DNA of 64,000 nucleotides from Rotaria socialis (lineage: Eukaryota > Rotifera > Eurotatoria > Philodinida > Philodinidae): NCBI GenBank assembly GCA_905331475.1, contig CAJNYU010000067.1, positions 40,527 through 104,526 of the forward strand, given 5' to 3'. The position numbers and the translations under genes are program-made. A model generated the notes under the pieces. The model was not told where the DNA came from. It searched no databases and saw only the letters and a program-made list of their open reading frames with translations. Each line of letters starts with the position of its first letter. Position 1 is the first letter of the stretch. This document shows, piece after piece, positions 11,060 to 23,705 of the stretch.

Positions 11060-13822
11060 TCACGGGATAGCTTTTATAACTGTTTCATAGACTAAATAAG
11101 ATATTGAAACAGATGGTATAACTTTTAAAATATTTGGTACAAGTCCACGATATAATCCAACTATGCCTTCATTGTGCCATATTTCTTTTAGCATTTGTGT
11201 GGCTGGTATTATTGGGTGAGCTTTAGACTGATCCATATTTGGCAATGGTACTATTTGACCTTGCCGACGTGTACGCAACAATGCAATTGGATATGTAACT
11301 AATTGACCAGTAAACGACGAAATTGCACCACAACCAAGTACTACATATATAGGTGGTTCTTGATGGTTATGTTTCTTGATGTAAAGATTTTTTAAAGTCT
11401 AAATCGATAAGTAATTATGTTAGACGCGATCATTGGGTNGGAGTATGAGTGAATTGCAACTTTATTAGACTGCTACTTTGTAATATCAGAAACTCAGTTC
11501 TATCGAAGATTGTGTCATTTGCACAAAGCTTTCCTTAAGCGCTAATTTGAAGTATTGAGTTTCTACAGTTGCGTAATGAATGTGTAGAAAATCTGTATTC
11601 AAGATGTAATTACATATCTTGATCATACTAATAATGACAATCAACAGCAAAAAAGCATGGCCCATGCCATCTCGTATAGTGAAAAGCGTTACTTATGATC
11701 TTTCGAATAGAAAATTTCTCTTGGAACAAAATTATAATATTACAATTCATTCACAGATATATTTACTTCATAGCATGCTAAGTCAAATCCAGCAAACGGT
11801 ATTATACCAACTTGGTTAAGCACATAACCACGCCAAAAAGCTTTGGGACCTTCGAAGCGATACATACGTTTAACAGCATCTGTCCAATGGGAAAATTCAC
11901 CGGTACGTCTTAAACATAAACGCACTTTTAAGACCTAAATTCACAAAAAAAGTCATTAAAATGTCTTACGTCGAAAATAAAATTTACATCTAATGGATAA
12001 ACTACTGTTTGAGAAAGAAAACCAGCGATTGCTCCAGCTGCAAATCGTTCGGCAATTGTTGTTTCTGTACTTAATTCTTTATTTTGCATTTTTTTCAATA
12101 TTTTTTTTGCCTATGAATTATCGTAATAAATTATAATGAGGAATTTTGATTCAAATATCAATTGTATACTTCTTCGAAGAAGGCAAATCGAAGTGCTGTT
12201 TCAGGTATGATTTTCAAAACATTAACACCATTTCCACGCCATAAGCTTCTGACACCACCTTCTTTTATTAAATACCGATAACCATTTAAAACTGACATCC
12301 GTTGTCTTGAGCCCAAATACTAAGAAACTTCAAGAAAATTAATTGATCTATGAAAATCTCATCAGAATGAAAAGACAAGCCAGAAACTTATATTTTCGAA
12401 AAGGTTGCTCTACCTGCATAATAATTTTAAGTCGATCAAATGGAGCAGTGGCTGTTCTTGATACAGCGCCGGCGATACCACCTGCGATTAGATTTTTCCA
12501 CCATTTTCCATCTTCAGTTGAAGCATCTTCAGGCGCACCATAAAGAGACTCACCTAAATCTACATACTGAACAAATAATGCTTAATAAATATTTTCTTTT
12601 AAATAAAAAATTTCATAGCCAACCAATGCACTACGCCAGTAGTGAAGCATTTCATGTGGATCATTAGTAACACTATCGAGCATCGCTGGATTAGCCATGA
12701 AAAACGAACGCCACTCATCAAAAGATATTTGTAAAGAATTATCTTGATCCATTCTAGATAAAAAGAAGCACGAAGTTCAATTTCCAAACAAGCATCTTTC
12801 ATCATGAGTTGATAAAACTAGTTAATTTAAATATTTAATTGTTGCTTTTTTTCAATGAAAATTAGATTTATACGCTCTGTCAGCTGAAATTTTTTGTCAA
12901 TAGATTTGTATTTTTGATAACACGTTGAATAGAAATCAGATTCTCATCTTAACAGTTTGTGCCTCCACCGATCACTACTTCCTAATTATAAATGACAATG
13001 TTTCAGGGTCTAAATTTAGTTATCAGCATTCGTATAGAAATCGGAACAGATATATGTAAAGTCAAATAAAAACAAATGATTACCGACAAGAACAAATACT
13101 AGTCTCGCTGAGATCTATATCTGAAACTAATATGGAATCAAACAAGCAATCCCTTCGGCAGACTTCATGACTTCAGAATTAATGAATCTCTTTACTTAAT
13201 ATCTATCAACTGTATACAGTAGAAATATCCTTATCATGCGTAACTCTCTCGCGTTCTATCTAACCATGATGAAAATGTATGTTGGCTTACTTTTCAACTA
13301 ATTTCTTTGCTTCAGCTAATTCCACCGTAATACCCAGTTTTTTAAAATAAAAAACTAAATCTTCAGCATCAAATTTTCCTAAAATACAAACAATTGGTCC
13401 AGCTAGCGATTATGTTGTTCTTCAATGTTACTCTTTACCTTGATGCGCTGCATCTACATTTCGAAAGACTAAGCTAAGTTTTTTTTCTTGTTTTAAAACA
13501 TAATCAGCAAATTGTTGAAACGTAAGAGACGATGCATCCGATGATCCGCTACCTTGATCAATAATACGCTAGGAAATGATACGATACGAAACGTCTTTAG
13601 ATTTCAGCATGCAAGAAAACTTACACGTGCGATAGCCACACGCTTTTTAGGACACGTTTCAACATGGCCTTTTTCTAATAATTGAATTAGTTCGTTAACA
13701 TCGATTTTCCCATCGTTATTTTTATCAACATGACGAAAAAGTTCATCGTTTGAAAGTTGATTTTGATTTAATGATTGATGAATTTCTGCATCTTTTATTA
13801 GATCAGGAGAAGGATCGTTCAT
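11060..13822 (-). CDS. SLC25A24: Ca2+-regulated mitochondrial ATP-Mg/Pi carrier (SCaMC type)
   Basis: Nine exons are read: about 13822-13624, 13569-13438, 13379-13291, 12753-12624, 12566-12414, 12319-12169, 12110-11988, 11934-11767 and 11397-11060. The N-terminal half is calmodulin-like. EF-hand 1 has the canonical loop [12 protein letters not shown], loops 2 and 3 are degenerate, and loop 4 ([12 protein letters not shown]) is near canonical. The C-terminal half is a mitochondrial carrier with three repeats: [20 protein letters not shown], then [20 protein letters not shown], then a third with [10 protein letters not shown]. Each is followed by its WRGN, FWRGY or LYRGL element. Such carriers exchange ATP-Mg for phosphate across the inner membrane when Ca2+ binds the N-terminal domain. 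An ATG at 13885 is in frame, but its codons are the pyrimidine tract of a splice acceptor (CTTCAG, 13869-13864), so MNDPSP at 13822 is chosen. RPL9 lies just upstream on the same strand. One N base sits in the last intron. Confidence 0.93.
11439..11439. other. Ambiguous base (N)
   Basis: This is the single undetermined base in the window. It lies in the last intron of the carrier gene and does not touch coding sequence. Confidence 0.95.
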
Positions 13823-13862
13823 CGTTTTATCTTTTCTTATTCTATTTTCATGATAAATTTTG

Positions 13863-13880
13863 TCTGAAGAAGAAAAAAAA
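13863..13880 (-). promoter_or_regulatory. Candidate trans-splice acceptor of the carrier gene
   Basis: A pyrimidine tract ending CTTCTTCAG stands 41 bp before the carrier ATG. About 65 bp further upstream are two overlapping AATAAA words (13936-13926) that would end the RPL9 message. A polyadenylation signal, short gap, then pyrimidine-AG is the arrangement expected inside a trans-spliced operon. A conventional 5' UTR intron is the alternative. Confidence 0.5.
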
Positions 13881-14009
13881 AGCAATTTTTATTCTTCTTG
13901 TCGTTCGTTCAGTTCTTCCGTTCTTTTTATTTTATTTCTTTAAACGCGCATGTAGAATAAAAAAACAATTTTTTTTTCTGAATGATACTAAAACAAATGC
14001 ACGTTTTGT

Positions 14010-15446
14010 TTAAGCTTCATCGGCGCTTAATTTTTCGCTGACGTAGATACCATCAAGAAATTTACGAATATCTTTATTTTTAACTGCTGTTGACATTTGT
14101 ATAAGTGCAGCTATTAAAATAAATAGATTAGAATAATTGATAAAATGACGAAATTAAATTTATACCTGATCGTGATACGAGTTCGATATCATTGCCTTCC
14201 AAAATGAGTTCATCTTTTTGTTTTGTACTTGATGTAATTTTTACACCTGGTTGCATTCTAACACGACGAACGAACTTTTCACCTAAGAAGTTACGAATTT
14301 CAACGGCTTGACCATTTTCTGTAACAACAGTGTTGATGGGAAAGTGAGCATATACGGAACGCATTTTGTAGCAATAACCCTAAAAAGTAAAAATATTGAA
14401 TGTGATGATGATTGCAATCGAATATTGTTTTCCTTCCGACTAGGATAAAAGTTACAATGGAGATGCAGTTATTTACACATGGAAGCCTATTTTAGATTCA
14501 ATAAAAATTGCGCTATATTTTTGAAAAGAATAGAACTACTTTTGACAGTTAGCAATTGGTCATAGGTTAAACTAGAAAGAAATTTTTTTCAAACACGTGC
14601 TTACAATTCCTTTATTAATAGTAATAATGAATTAGTTTTGCAAAACAAATTTATTTACTTTTGTATAAGAGATGCGAAAAACTTAATATTTTTTTTCTCT
14701 GATGCTAGTTTCTTTAGTGTTCTACACTGACGGTCATGTTTTTCTAGACTTTCCTGTTGTAAGTTTGATATTGATATACTCATTAGTTTTCCTAGCATAT
14801 GTAAATTTGTTCGTTTCAAAAACAAAATTCAAAGAGTAATATTTTACTAGGTCTCAAATAAACGCAGAATTCAATTTCAAACGAGAAATCGCAATTCGAA
14901 ACAATGTTGACTTAGCCAAGGATTAGGTTTTTAGGTATTAAGAACTCTATGCGTATGTTTTTAGTGAAAAGCAACTATTCAATCAAAATAACGATAATAT
15001 ACACATTGCAATCGACTTGTGTCTACTTGTCATCATCAAAAGCATCGAACAATCGGAAAGTTTTCCTATTATTACGAACTACCCTATGTTTATAAAGAAT
15101 GTAAAACTAATAGTTGTAAGACCTACCTTTGTAACACCCTTAACCATATTGTTAATATGTGAACAAATAGTACGAACAACCGCATTTTCTTTGTTTGTTC
15201 CGAACCATTTTTCAACAACTATTAAATTCTTTTTTGGCATTGAAATATCAACACGTGAGTGTTTGAAACTTCGTACAAGTTTGCCGCGTTTACCAGATAC
15301 CTGAACAACACGGCTTTTAACGCTAACTTTAACTATTTACAGTGAAACAAAAACAAAAAACAAGTTTAGAGCAAAATTCGAAATAGATTAATTCAAATAC
15401 CCTCATCAGGTATAACAAGTTGTTCACGTGCTTTGATTGGACGCAT
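14010..15446 (-). CDS. RPL9: 60S ribosomal protein L9 (uL6)
   Basis: There are four exons: about 15446-15396, 15332-15127, 14379-14166 and 14110-14010. Reading order matches animal RPL9 throughout: [15 protein letters not shown], then the [18 protein letters not shown] region, [61 protein letters not shown] and the ending [17 protein letters not shown]. Both uL6 beta-rich domains are present and length is normal (about 190 residues). The protein sits at the base of the stalk on the large cytosolic ribosomal subunit. The third intron (14380-15126) is unusually long for this locus. A pyrimidine-AG (TTTTCTAG, ending 15460) lies 13 bp before the ATG, a likely spliced-leader site. The 5' end faces MYCBP across 368 bp; the 3' end is 187 bp from the carrier ATG on the same strand. 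Confidence 0.96.
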
Positions 15447-15814
15447 GATGATAGTCGATCTAGAAAATATCGTAAAACATAACTTTAGTTTATCAAATAT
15501 TCAGCTAAAATGAATGAAGATATAAAGACCAGTAGTATCGGAGGTTTGGTAAACCATGGAATATTTTCATTTGTGAAAAACTCAAACCTTTTTTCTCATG
15601 AATAAATTCTATGAAATTATTTCCTATAAAAATAATAATCGTTTTTTTCTTTCTTTTCTTGTATAGCTATTTGTTAATCCATGCACAAAGTGCATTAGTG
15701 TGATAGTGAGTCATTAATGGAGTCGTTGCTCAGCAACGAACAGGAGCAATGTCAATACATCAAACGAACAATTTTTTTTCTGCTTTCATTTTGTAACTAA
15801 CGAGTTATTAAATA
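15447..15814. promoter_or_regulatory. Divergent promoter between RPL9 and MYCBP
   Basis: This is the only DNA between the two divergent start codons. It includes an X-box-like palindrome (15725-15737) on the MYCBP side and pyrimidine-rich runs near both starts that may be spliced-leader acceptors. Confidence 0.5.
15725..15737. promoter_or_regulatory. X-box-like site (RFX-type) before MYCBP-kinesin
   Basis: GTTGCTCAGCAAC matches the X-box pattern RYYNYY-N-RRNRAC at every position and is fully palindromic around its central base. It sits 78 bp before the MYCBP ATG, the kind of distance seen for ciliary genes in nematodes. RFX factors bind X-boxes and drive ciliary genes in animals, and both genes downstream have ciliary homologues. 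Binding here is an inference. Confidence 0.55.
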
Positions 15815-16176
15815 ATGACATCGAATTATCGTCCAAACGAATCAAAGCGTGAAGAATTTCGTCGGTACCTTGAGAAGGGTGGTGTTGTCGATGCAATTAC
15901 AAGTTTGTTATTGATTCCTCCGAAATATGAATGAAATAGGATATCCTCTGTTTTATTTTTTATTCAGGAGCTTTAGTTGCTTTGTATGAAGAAGCCGAAA
16001 AGCCAAACAATGCAACGGAATTCGTACGTCGTTTTATGGGAGCAGCTGGTCCTGATACAGCTGAAGTCGAATCATTGAAAAGTGAACTGATGACTATGCG
16101 CGAAAAAACTGATGAACTAGTGCGAGAGAATGAATCCTTGAAAGAAAAATTACAAAAATATGAGAGTGGACAATAA
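15815..16176 (+). CDS. MYCBP: c-Myc-binding protein / AMY-1 homologue
   Basis: Two exons (15815-15902 and 15968-16176) give a protein of 98 residues, the family's usual size. The N-terminus has the signature SKREEFRRYLEKGGVVDAIT. The second exon continues ALVALYEEAEKPNNATEFVRR and ends in a heptad-rich coiled coil (about residues 60-96). The splice is phase 1 (A|GA, giving Arg). MYCBP binds AKAP-type anchors, and the Chlamydomonas homologue FAP174 is a central-apparatus protein of the flagellum, so an axonemal role is plausible. AATAAA overlaps the stop codon (16172-16177), and the kinesin ATG follows after only 77 bp. Confidence 0.93.
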
Positions 16177-16230
16177 ATAAATCTTCTTTTTTTCTTTTCT
16201 GTTTTTTTTTTCAATTAAAAAGAATAACAA

Positions 16231-16240
16231 CACATTTTAG
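16231..16240 (+). promoter_or_regulatory. Candidate trans-splice acceptor before the kinesin
   Basis: CACATTTTAG ends 13 bp before the kinesin ATG and follows a T-rich run in the 77-bp gap after MYCBP. With the AATAAA over the MYCBP stop codon this makes a compact operon junction. No room is left for a separate promoter. Confidence 0.5.
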
Positions 16241-16253
16241 ATAGTAATAAAAT

Positions 16254-19200
16254 ATGGTGAACAACGAGTCAGACTATCGTGTTAAAGTAGCTATTCGTGT
16301 ATGTAGAAAATAATACTATATGGAAAATCAATCTATTTCGTTTTCTTACGTTACTGCATAGGTTCGACCATTTTTACAACGAGAAAAAGCTCATGAACAA
16401 AAAAGTTGCATTGCAATTCATCCTCAAACAAATCAAATTGTTATCGGTGATCGAAAAACTTTCAAATACGATTATGTTTTTGGACCTAAAACACAACAAG
16501 TAATAAAATAATTATTTATCTAAAGTATATGAAATGCAATCTGTTAATTTTTAGGAAGAATTATATCAAACATGCGTTGAACCAATGCTTACTAATGTTT
16601 GCGATGGCTACAACGTTACAATATTTGCCTATGGTCAAACCGTACGTCTATCAGTTGAATTTTCTTTCATTAAAGTATTTGATTTCATTTTCCACAAATA
16701 GGGTTCAGGGAAAACTTTCACTATGACTGGTGGAAATATTTTATCTATCCCAGAAAAAGACTATGGAATTATACCACGTTCTGTACAAACGATTTTTGAT
16801 ACGTTACAAGTTTGTAGAGACTATTTTTTAATGTTGAAGAAAATTAATTGAATTTCTCTTTAGAATCGAAGAGATTGTCGTGTTAGTATTTCAGCATCAT
16901 ATTTAGAAATCTATAAAGATGATATTATTGATTTACTTGATGTCAATGACAAAGTATTAGATGTCCGAGATGATGCCGCTGGAAATACGAGTATAAAATT
17001 AAGACTGTTGATGTTTTATTGTATTTTTTTATATTCAATATTTTAGTTGTTATCGGTGCCAGTGAACATACATGCCATTCTATTGATGATGTTGTTAATT
17101 TATTAAAGAAAGGTTCAGCTGTTCGTCATACAGGTGCAACACAAATGAATGATGAATCATCGAGATCACATGCAATCTTTACTCTATATATTGGTATGTA
17201 TTAGTACCGATATCAGAAGTCAACTACTTTATGCATAACGAATTAGAGATACAAGATTAATGGGATGCAACTTTGAGCAGTTAATAGTTCAAAAGAATAT
17301 TTTTAAACTCGCGTAGTATTCTTGAAAGTTGATATTTTAATCGATGGTATTGACTTTTGAGTTTTTTCTATCAAATTGCATCAAAACTAAAATTGAAATA
17401 ATGATTTTTTGTAATCAATCCGGTTTAAAATTACTGTCATAAAAAATGCAACAGATATTAGAAACTACTTGCGATTGATGCTACCATCGAAGATATATTC
17501 TCCTTTTTAAGCAGCGAACAATAGCCGTTTCATTGGCATTCTGACGCTTACGTGTAACTGATAGCATGAAAACCCGAGCGCTATTAAAACAGTATCCAGA
17601 ATTATTGATTCGAGTAGAGTTGATTTTTTGTTTATCTTGATCTTATTGTGAGGAAGACACTCAAGAATGTATATCTATGAAAAACGCACCAATATTTCAG
17701 AGAACGACGATTGAAAACGAAATAAGATATTGCTTTAATATTGCGTGAGTTTTTTATACAACAAAAATATTTAAAATAACTTGCTTTCCATTGCTAGTAG
17801 CGTAGTAGTAGTTCAATACAGTAGAACGACTGAATTGAAAATTTTATTTACGTAGAACAACGTCTCCGTGATCCAAATTCAAATTCAACAGTGGTACAGG
17901 CATCTTATGATGGTCTTGTAAAACCATTAAAATCTACACTCGAAGGTAATGTTACTGTGAGATTTTTATCGGGGTTTTAGCTGGAACTTTTCTTGTTTAG
18001 AAAGCTACCTTTCTGCTAAACTCCATTTTGTTGATTTGGCTGGTTCAGAACGTGTAGCACGTACACATAATACAGGTGAACGTTTTCAAGAATCGATTCG
18101 TATTAATTCTGGTTTATTGGCTTTGGGCAATGTTGTCAGTGCATTGTCAGATCCGAAAAAACGTGCCGGGGGTCATATCCCTTATCGTGATTCAAAAATC
18201 ACTCGTCTACTGAAAGATTCACTAGGTGGAAATGCTAAAACACTCATGATTACTTGTAAATTTTCTATTTCAAAATAGAATATATTTCGAGAGAAATTTT
18301 TTTTTTCTTTTATTCTTATACATAGGTGTTAGTCCCTGCATTGTTGATCTTGATGAATCTCTAAACGCCCTTCAATATGCTCATCGAGTAAGATTAAAAA
18401 AGGACCGGCACTGAAATGCCATTGCTGTCTTTGTTGTTGATGTTTAGGCAAGTCAAATTCGCAATAAACCTATCAAAAATGTCGATCCTAATGCACAACG
18501 ATTTATTGAGATGCAAAGTGAAATCACTGTAAGTTCACTCAGGATATTATCTGGCTTTTGACTTATCGATTCAGTGTTCGATAAATGATATCTAAAAACC
18601 AATTGTCTTCTAGTTTCTACGTGAAGAATTGGAACGACAAAGAGTTATCTTATCTCGAAACGGGCAATCAGTTAATACTCGTCGTTCGAAGTAAATATTT
18701 TTTCTATTCATTATTTTGACTGTCATAATAAAACATTCTTTTTAGCATAACACCTACTGTAGATAATTCACGTCGTTTAATTCAAACTGCATATACATGT
18801 TTTCAACAATTGAATGAGTGTAATGAATTAAATGATGAACAAAAGCAATGGATACAAACATGGATGGAAGCAGTTACTAATGTAAGACACAATTAGAAAA
18901 AGAAAACAAAGTAAAATTATATTTTGTTTATCATATTTTCATAGGAAAATCCAGAAGATCTTTATAACGACATCTATACATTTCGATTAACAAATTTAGA
19001 ACATGCACTTCATTCGGTATGGCAAAATAGAGCGAGAATACAAATGAGATAATTTTAAATGTTTTAGGCTAAAGATGAATTGCAAACAGAAGCACAAATA
19101 CGTGTTAATCGAGAAATGATGCTTGAGAAATTACAAGAAGAACTTAAAGAGAAAGTAAAAATTTTCTCAATAAGAAAAATGAACTTCTCATTTCGTTAAT

Positions 19201-22200
19201 TTTCTCATTAAGGAAGATGAGTTGAATCGAATACGTGTCAGATTGGATGAATTGAATTATCATCGACAGCAACAAGAAGATATGGCTGTAAAATCACAGG
19301 TTGGTTCATTCGTTTTATCTTTCAGTTTCGTTTGATATTGGCTTCTAGGATCAACGTTTCTCAACAAATGTTTATCAAACAAGTCAATCAGCAAAAGCTT
19401 CTTTATATGATCGAGTCAAATCTGCGCCTCATTTTGGTGGTATTCAACGAAAAGTAAATATTTATTTCTTATTGAATGAAAGCATAATTTGATTCATGTG
19501 TTAGAACAAAATCGTTTGTTTTTTATGTTAAATGTTGGTATATTTTATAGGACCATTCAGTACAACCACGAAATATTCATTCGAGCCCAGCTGCATTTGA
19601 TATGGAATATGTTGTAGACAGATTTCATGGACGATCATTGGCTTTAGCACATTCACAAGAAGAAATTGAAGAGCTAAGCTTGAAAACTAGTGATGATTCA
19701 TCAATAAAAGAAAAGTTAGTTTCTATTGAAAAGTTTTTCATAGAAAATTCGCATAACAAGAAAGAAAAATTTTAATCAAATTTGGGCTTAAATACGTATT
19801 CTGTCGTTTCCATCTATAATGACGTGCAGACAACTTTTCATACAGTTTTCGTATCATAGTAGAACTAAAAACCGAACAGGGGCACTTCATTTAACCCTCG
19901 TATCAGCACATATTAAATCTCAGCCTGCTTTGCCATTCGAGATCTATCCGTGTTCCGTTTAGAAATCAAGTAAAACAAAGCCGAATAGGAAGAACGGCTT
20001 ATCCTATTGAACAAACTCTAAAGTTATGCTATTTTTCGTCTTTAGAAACCTCGTTCGACATGGTACATATCGTGTTCGTAAAAGTCGTGCAATACCAAGT
20101 ATTCTACCACAAGATGAAACCTTACAAGCATTAACTCAATCAACCATGGATAAACAGAAATTAATTGAAGAAGCAACACGCAAAGTAAAAGAAGCAGAAA
20201 GTAAAGCACAAGATCTTAGTAAAAATATTCAGTAAGCAATTTGGTGCTATTTTATTGTCATTTTCTACTTCAAATCTATAATTAGACTTAAAGAACAATT
20301 AATTAAAAGTGTTTATGCATCAACAAAAGATTTTAAAGAAACTAATGAACAATATCATAAACATGTTAAAATGCTTGAAAAAGTAAATATTTTGAACGTA
20401 TGAAATTTTTTCGTTAGAAAATTTTTCTTTTAGGAAATGGAAAAAGCTAAACGTGAATATCATGACTTGCAAAAAGCTGTGCAACAAATAGCAACAAAAA
20501 ATGTCAATGAAAAATCAAAATTTGATGCGTATAGAATATAATATTACCGCGGCAAGCATTTTATCTCATAGGTTTCAATTTTCTATTTAGTGAATATCGA
20601 AAAAAATGCGAAATGGCCAAAGCGCATCTTGATTCACTTCAACAAAAAGAAAAACAATATCGAGAACTCATGATTAAATTAACCGGAAACACTGAAAAAA
20701 GGTAAATTCGTTGAGATATAAAAATAATCTTCACGTCATAATTACAGTACACATCGTATGAACATTTTTATTTCGGTCTCATCTCAGGTTGATTTCTTTG
20801 AAATCCAAGATCTTAGGATAAGGGCTTAGTGTAGAGAAAACTATCTCAGAATCGCCCAATTTTTTTAGATTTATTTAGTTGACGACTAGGGTCAATCCTT
20901 GAGCTTTGCCAAAATTCAAAATTCTAGTTCTCTAAATCATTCTTCAGAGAACACTGACCGTTTTTATCGTGTAATTACTTTCAGAAATCATAAAATTGAA
21001 AAAGAAAACACCTTTACATACTCAGAGTGTTATTAGAAATCATGATTGAAAGTATAATATCCTTCCATTATTTGGCAAAGATCGAGTCACAAGAAATGAC
21101 CTATTGAAACTATGTTGAGTCTCCTATTTGCATACACATGAGGAGTTACAACAAATGCCAATCAAGAAACTGTATTAATGATATTCTTACAAATCTACCA
21201 GAGACCAAAAACACATCTCAACTCGATCTATGGATTTCGAAGTACTTGTATATTAGAATCATTTTCCGTAGAATCTTTATAACGATACTTTTCTAGGTTC
21301 TGCTAAAACATTTTCTTTAACCTATTGCTACCGGTTTACCATTAAAATGATAAAACAGTTCTAACATATCTTGATTTTAGAATTGTGGATCTTCAATCAG
21401 CTCTCTTTCGTATGAAACAACAATATGATACAGCACAAAAACGTATACGTGAAGAAACTGAACTAAAAAATAAAGTCGAGCAAGAACTCTTACGTGAACA
21501 ACAACGTATACAAGAATTGACAATTCAAAATGAACAACAACACAAAGTTTTAAAGTTAAAAACTGAAGGCCTTGCTGCAGCACAACGAAAACTACGTGGC
21601 GCATCGAACGGAAATATTATTGATGGAACAACAACTAATTTGGAAATTGAAATGGAAAAATTAATCGCTGAACGAAAAGACTTGGAAGCATTAAGAGATG
21701 ATATTAAAAAACGCGAAGAACTGATTCAAAAGAAAGAATCATTACTTAGTGAAAAAACAGAACTTGAAGCTAAAATATTACGTTCAAGTCAAGTTGTCAA
21801 TAAGGTTTATATAATTTTTAAAAAAGCAATTTCATAATGCATTTTATTTATATAGAGTTTGAAAAACAATGATAAACAAACATCGAATCATCAGCTGATA
21901 CGTGAACAATTAGTAAAACAAAAACGTTTATTTACTGAACGATTAGACGAACAAAATGGCATATTCTCAGCGACGGACGAACGACGTTTGATTGAAATGG
22001 ACGAAGCCATTGAAGCAATCGACTTAGCAATTGATTATCAAAATAATATGATTTCAAAGCGAGAACGTGATGTTCAACAATCGATGCAAGCTAGTCAGGT
22101 ATGAATCTAATACCGATTCTTCAGACATACAATAAATCCTATAATGCTAATTGAATAGAAGCGCATGATTACTGTTTTGAAGGAAACTGAAAATTTGATA

Positions 22201-23705
22201 TATACTGATGCAATATCATTTTAAAAAATGGAATAGATTTGATTAACTAGCGGAGGAGTACATTTTTAGCCTTGTGCACAATAGAACTAATTCAGTCGAA
22301 CAGGTATTGAGTCAAACATGAGAATAGATTATGCAGATCGCAATACCGCATTGATGTTATCATACAGTTGTCAAGTGATTACATTATTAAAGTTTAAACT
22401 AGACCATAAACAATCCAGTTACCTTGAATAATATTTTAGCTTATTGAAACATCACCAGTAAGTACTGTGAACTAATCGATGTTCATGCATAATTCGTGTA
22501 AACGTAGAAGAAACACTGACTAGATAATGCAAACAGTTATTTGGAGAAATGAATCAAGACGATTTTTAAGAAACTCAATTTTCATCTTCCGAATCCAAAG
22601 AGGCTTCATATGATTCGAAGTGGGCATAAAGTGTGAGACGATCGACACCTAAGCGATCGTAGTAGAAATAAATGAGGAAACATCGGATTCGCATCCGATT
22701 GTTATGTGTACAGCAAAAACTGAGTAGATTTATATATGTTGTGAATAATTCTAAGAAAAAATCCCTGTACCCCTCCCTCTTCTCAGGGATGGTCTGGTCA
22801 ATACTGACAATTTTTTCGATAACTCAGCCATTTCTTGACGGATCCTTCTCATCTTCGAACTCGACTGAGATATTAATGAGATCATTATGTGTACAAAATC
22901 TCATGACAATTGGATGAAGCTTTCAAAGGTTATCATGTTAACGGCCGGACACACTGACCGAATCTAGAGTGTACTCACCTTTCTGAGTACACAAAAACAT
23001 GTACGGTCATATATGTTTCATTTCGTGCTAGCGCTAATTTACTGGAGTCAGAACCAAAATCAAAATCATTCTATGTGTTTCATTTGCATAATGCTTGAAT
23101 ACTATGAAAATTTTCACTTTTCTTTTAGGGTTTCGATTCTCCATTATTTAAAATCAACCAATTGAATGAACACGAATCAAAAGAACTCTGCCGTACATTA
23201 TTCGAGAAAGTAATTAATCTCAAAGAAGAAGATAATAAAAATCGCCGTGATTATGAAGAAATTAAAGTAAGAAGCGCTTTACTTTTTTTTGTAAGCTTAT
23301 TGTGCATTTTCGTATATTTAGTGTCAACTTCTTGAACAAACTGAAACAATCAACGAATTACAATCGCGTGTTCAATCTTTATCACTTGATCATGATCGAC
23401 GTTTAACATCTATTCAGCAAATTCATGAAGACGAAAAGCAACTACTATTTGGTCAATTACAAGAATCATCAAATCAAATAAAACAACTTGAAAAAGATTT
23501 ATACTTCTATAAATATAAAACAAGAGAATTACGTAAGTCAATGGCAACATCAGTAACAAATATTAATGATATACCAACACAACGAACCGAATCTAATACA
23601 AATGACGGCGATCTACGAAATTCGAGATCGGCTGTGCAACAGCAACAATCGGCGCCATTTCATCTCAAAATAGGTAGCCGAAGCAATTCAGCGCATCAAT
23701 CATAA
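16254..23705 (+). CDS. KIF27: Kinesin of the KIF27/KIF7 type (kinesin-4 superfamily)
   Basis: Roughly two dozen exons, most split by 50-70 bp introns, with longer introns at about 17192-17855, 20702-21379 and 22100-23129. The motor domain comes first: VKVAIRVRPFL, P-loop AYGQTGSGKT, switch [12 protein letters not shown], switch [13 protein letters not shown] and the [19 protein letters not shown] microtubule-binding region, followed by the neck ASQIRNKP. A very long coiled coil follows (19.1-23.5 kb), ending in a [11 protein letters not shown] segment like the C-terminal coiled coil of KIF27/KIF7. The tail is Ser/Asn/Gln-rich and ends at 23705. KIF27 acts in motile-cilium central-pair assembly and KIF7/Costal-2 in Hedgehog signalling at cilia; which role applies here cannot be decided from sequence. 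The start [16 protein letters not shown] gives a normal motor N-terminus. MYCBP lies immediately upstream on the same strand. Confidence 0.9.

Noticed and set aside
21377-21604. Minus-strand open frame opposite the kinesin coiled coil
   Set aside because: It is antisense to well-supported kinesin coding sequence.
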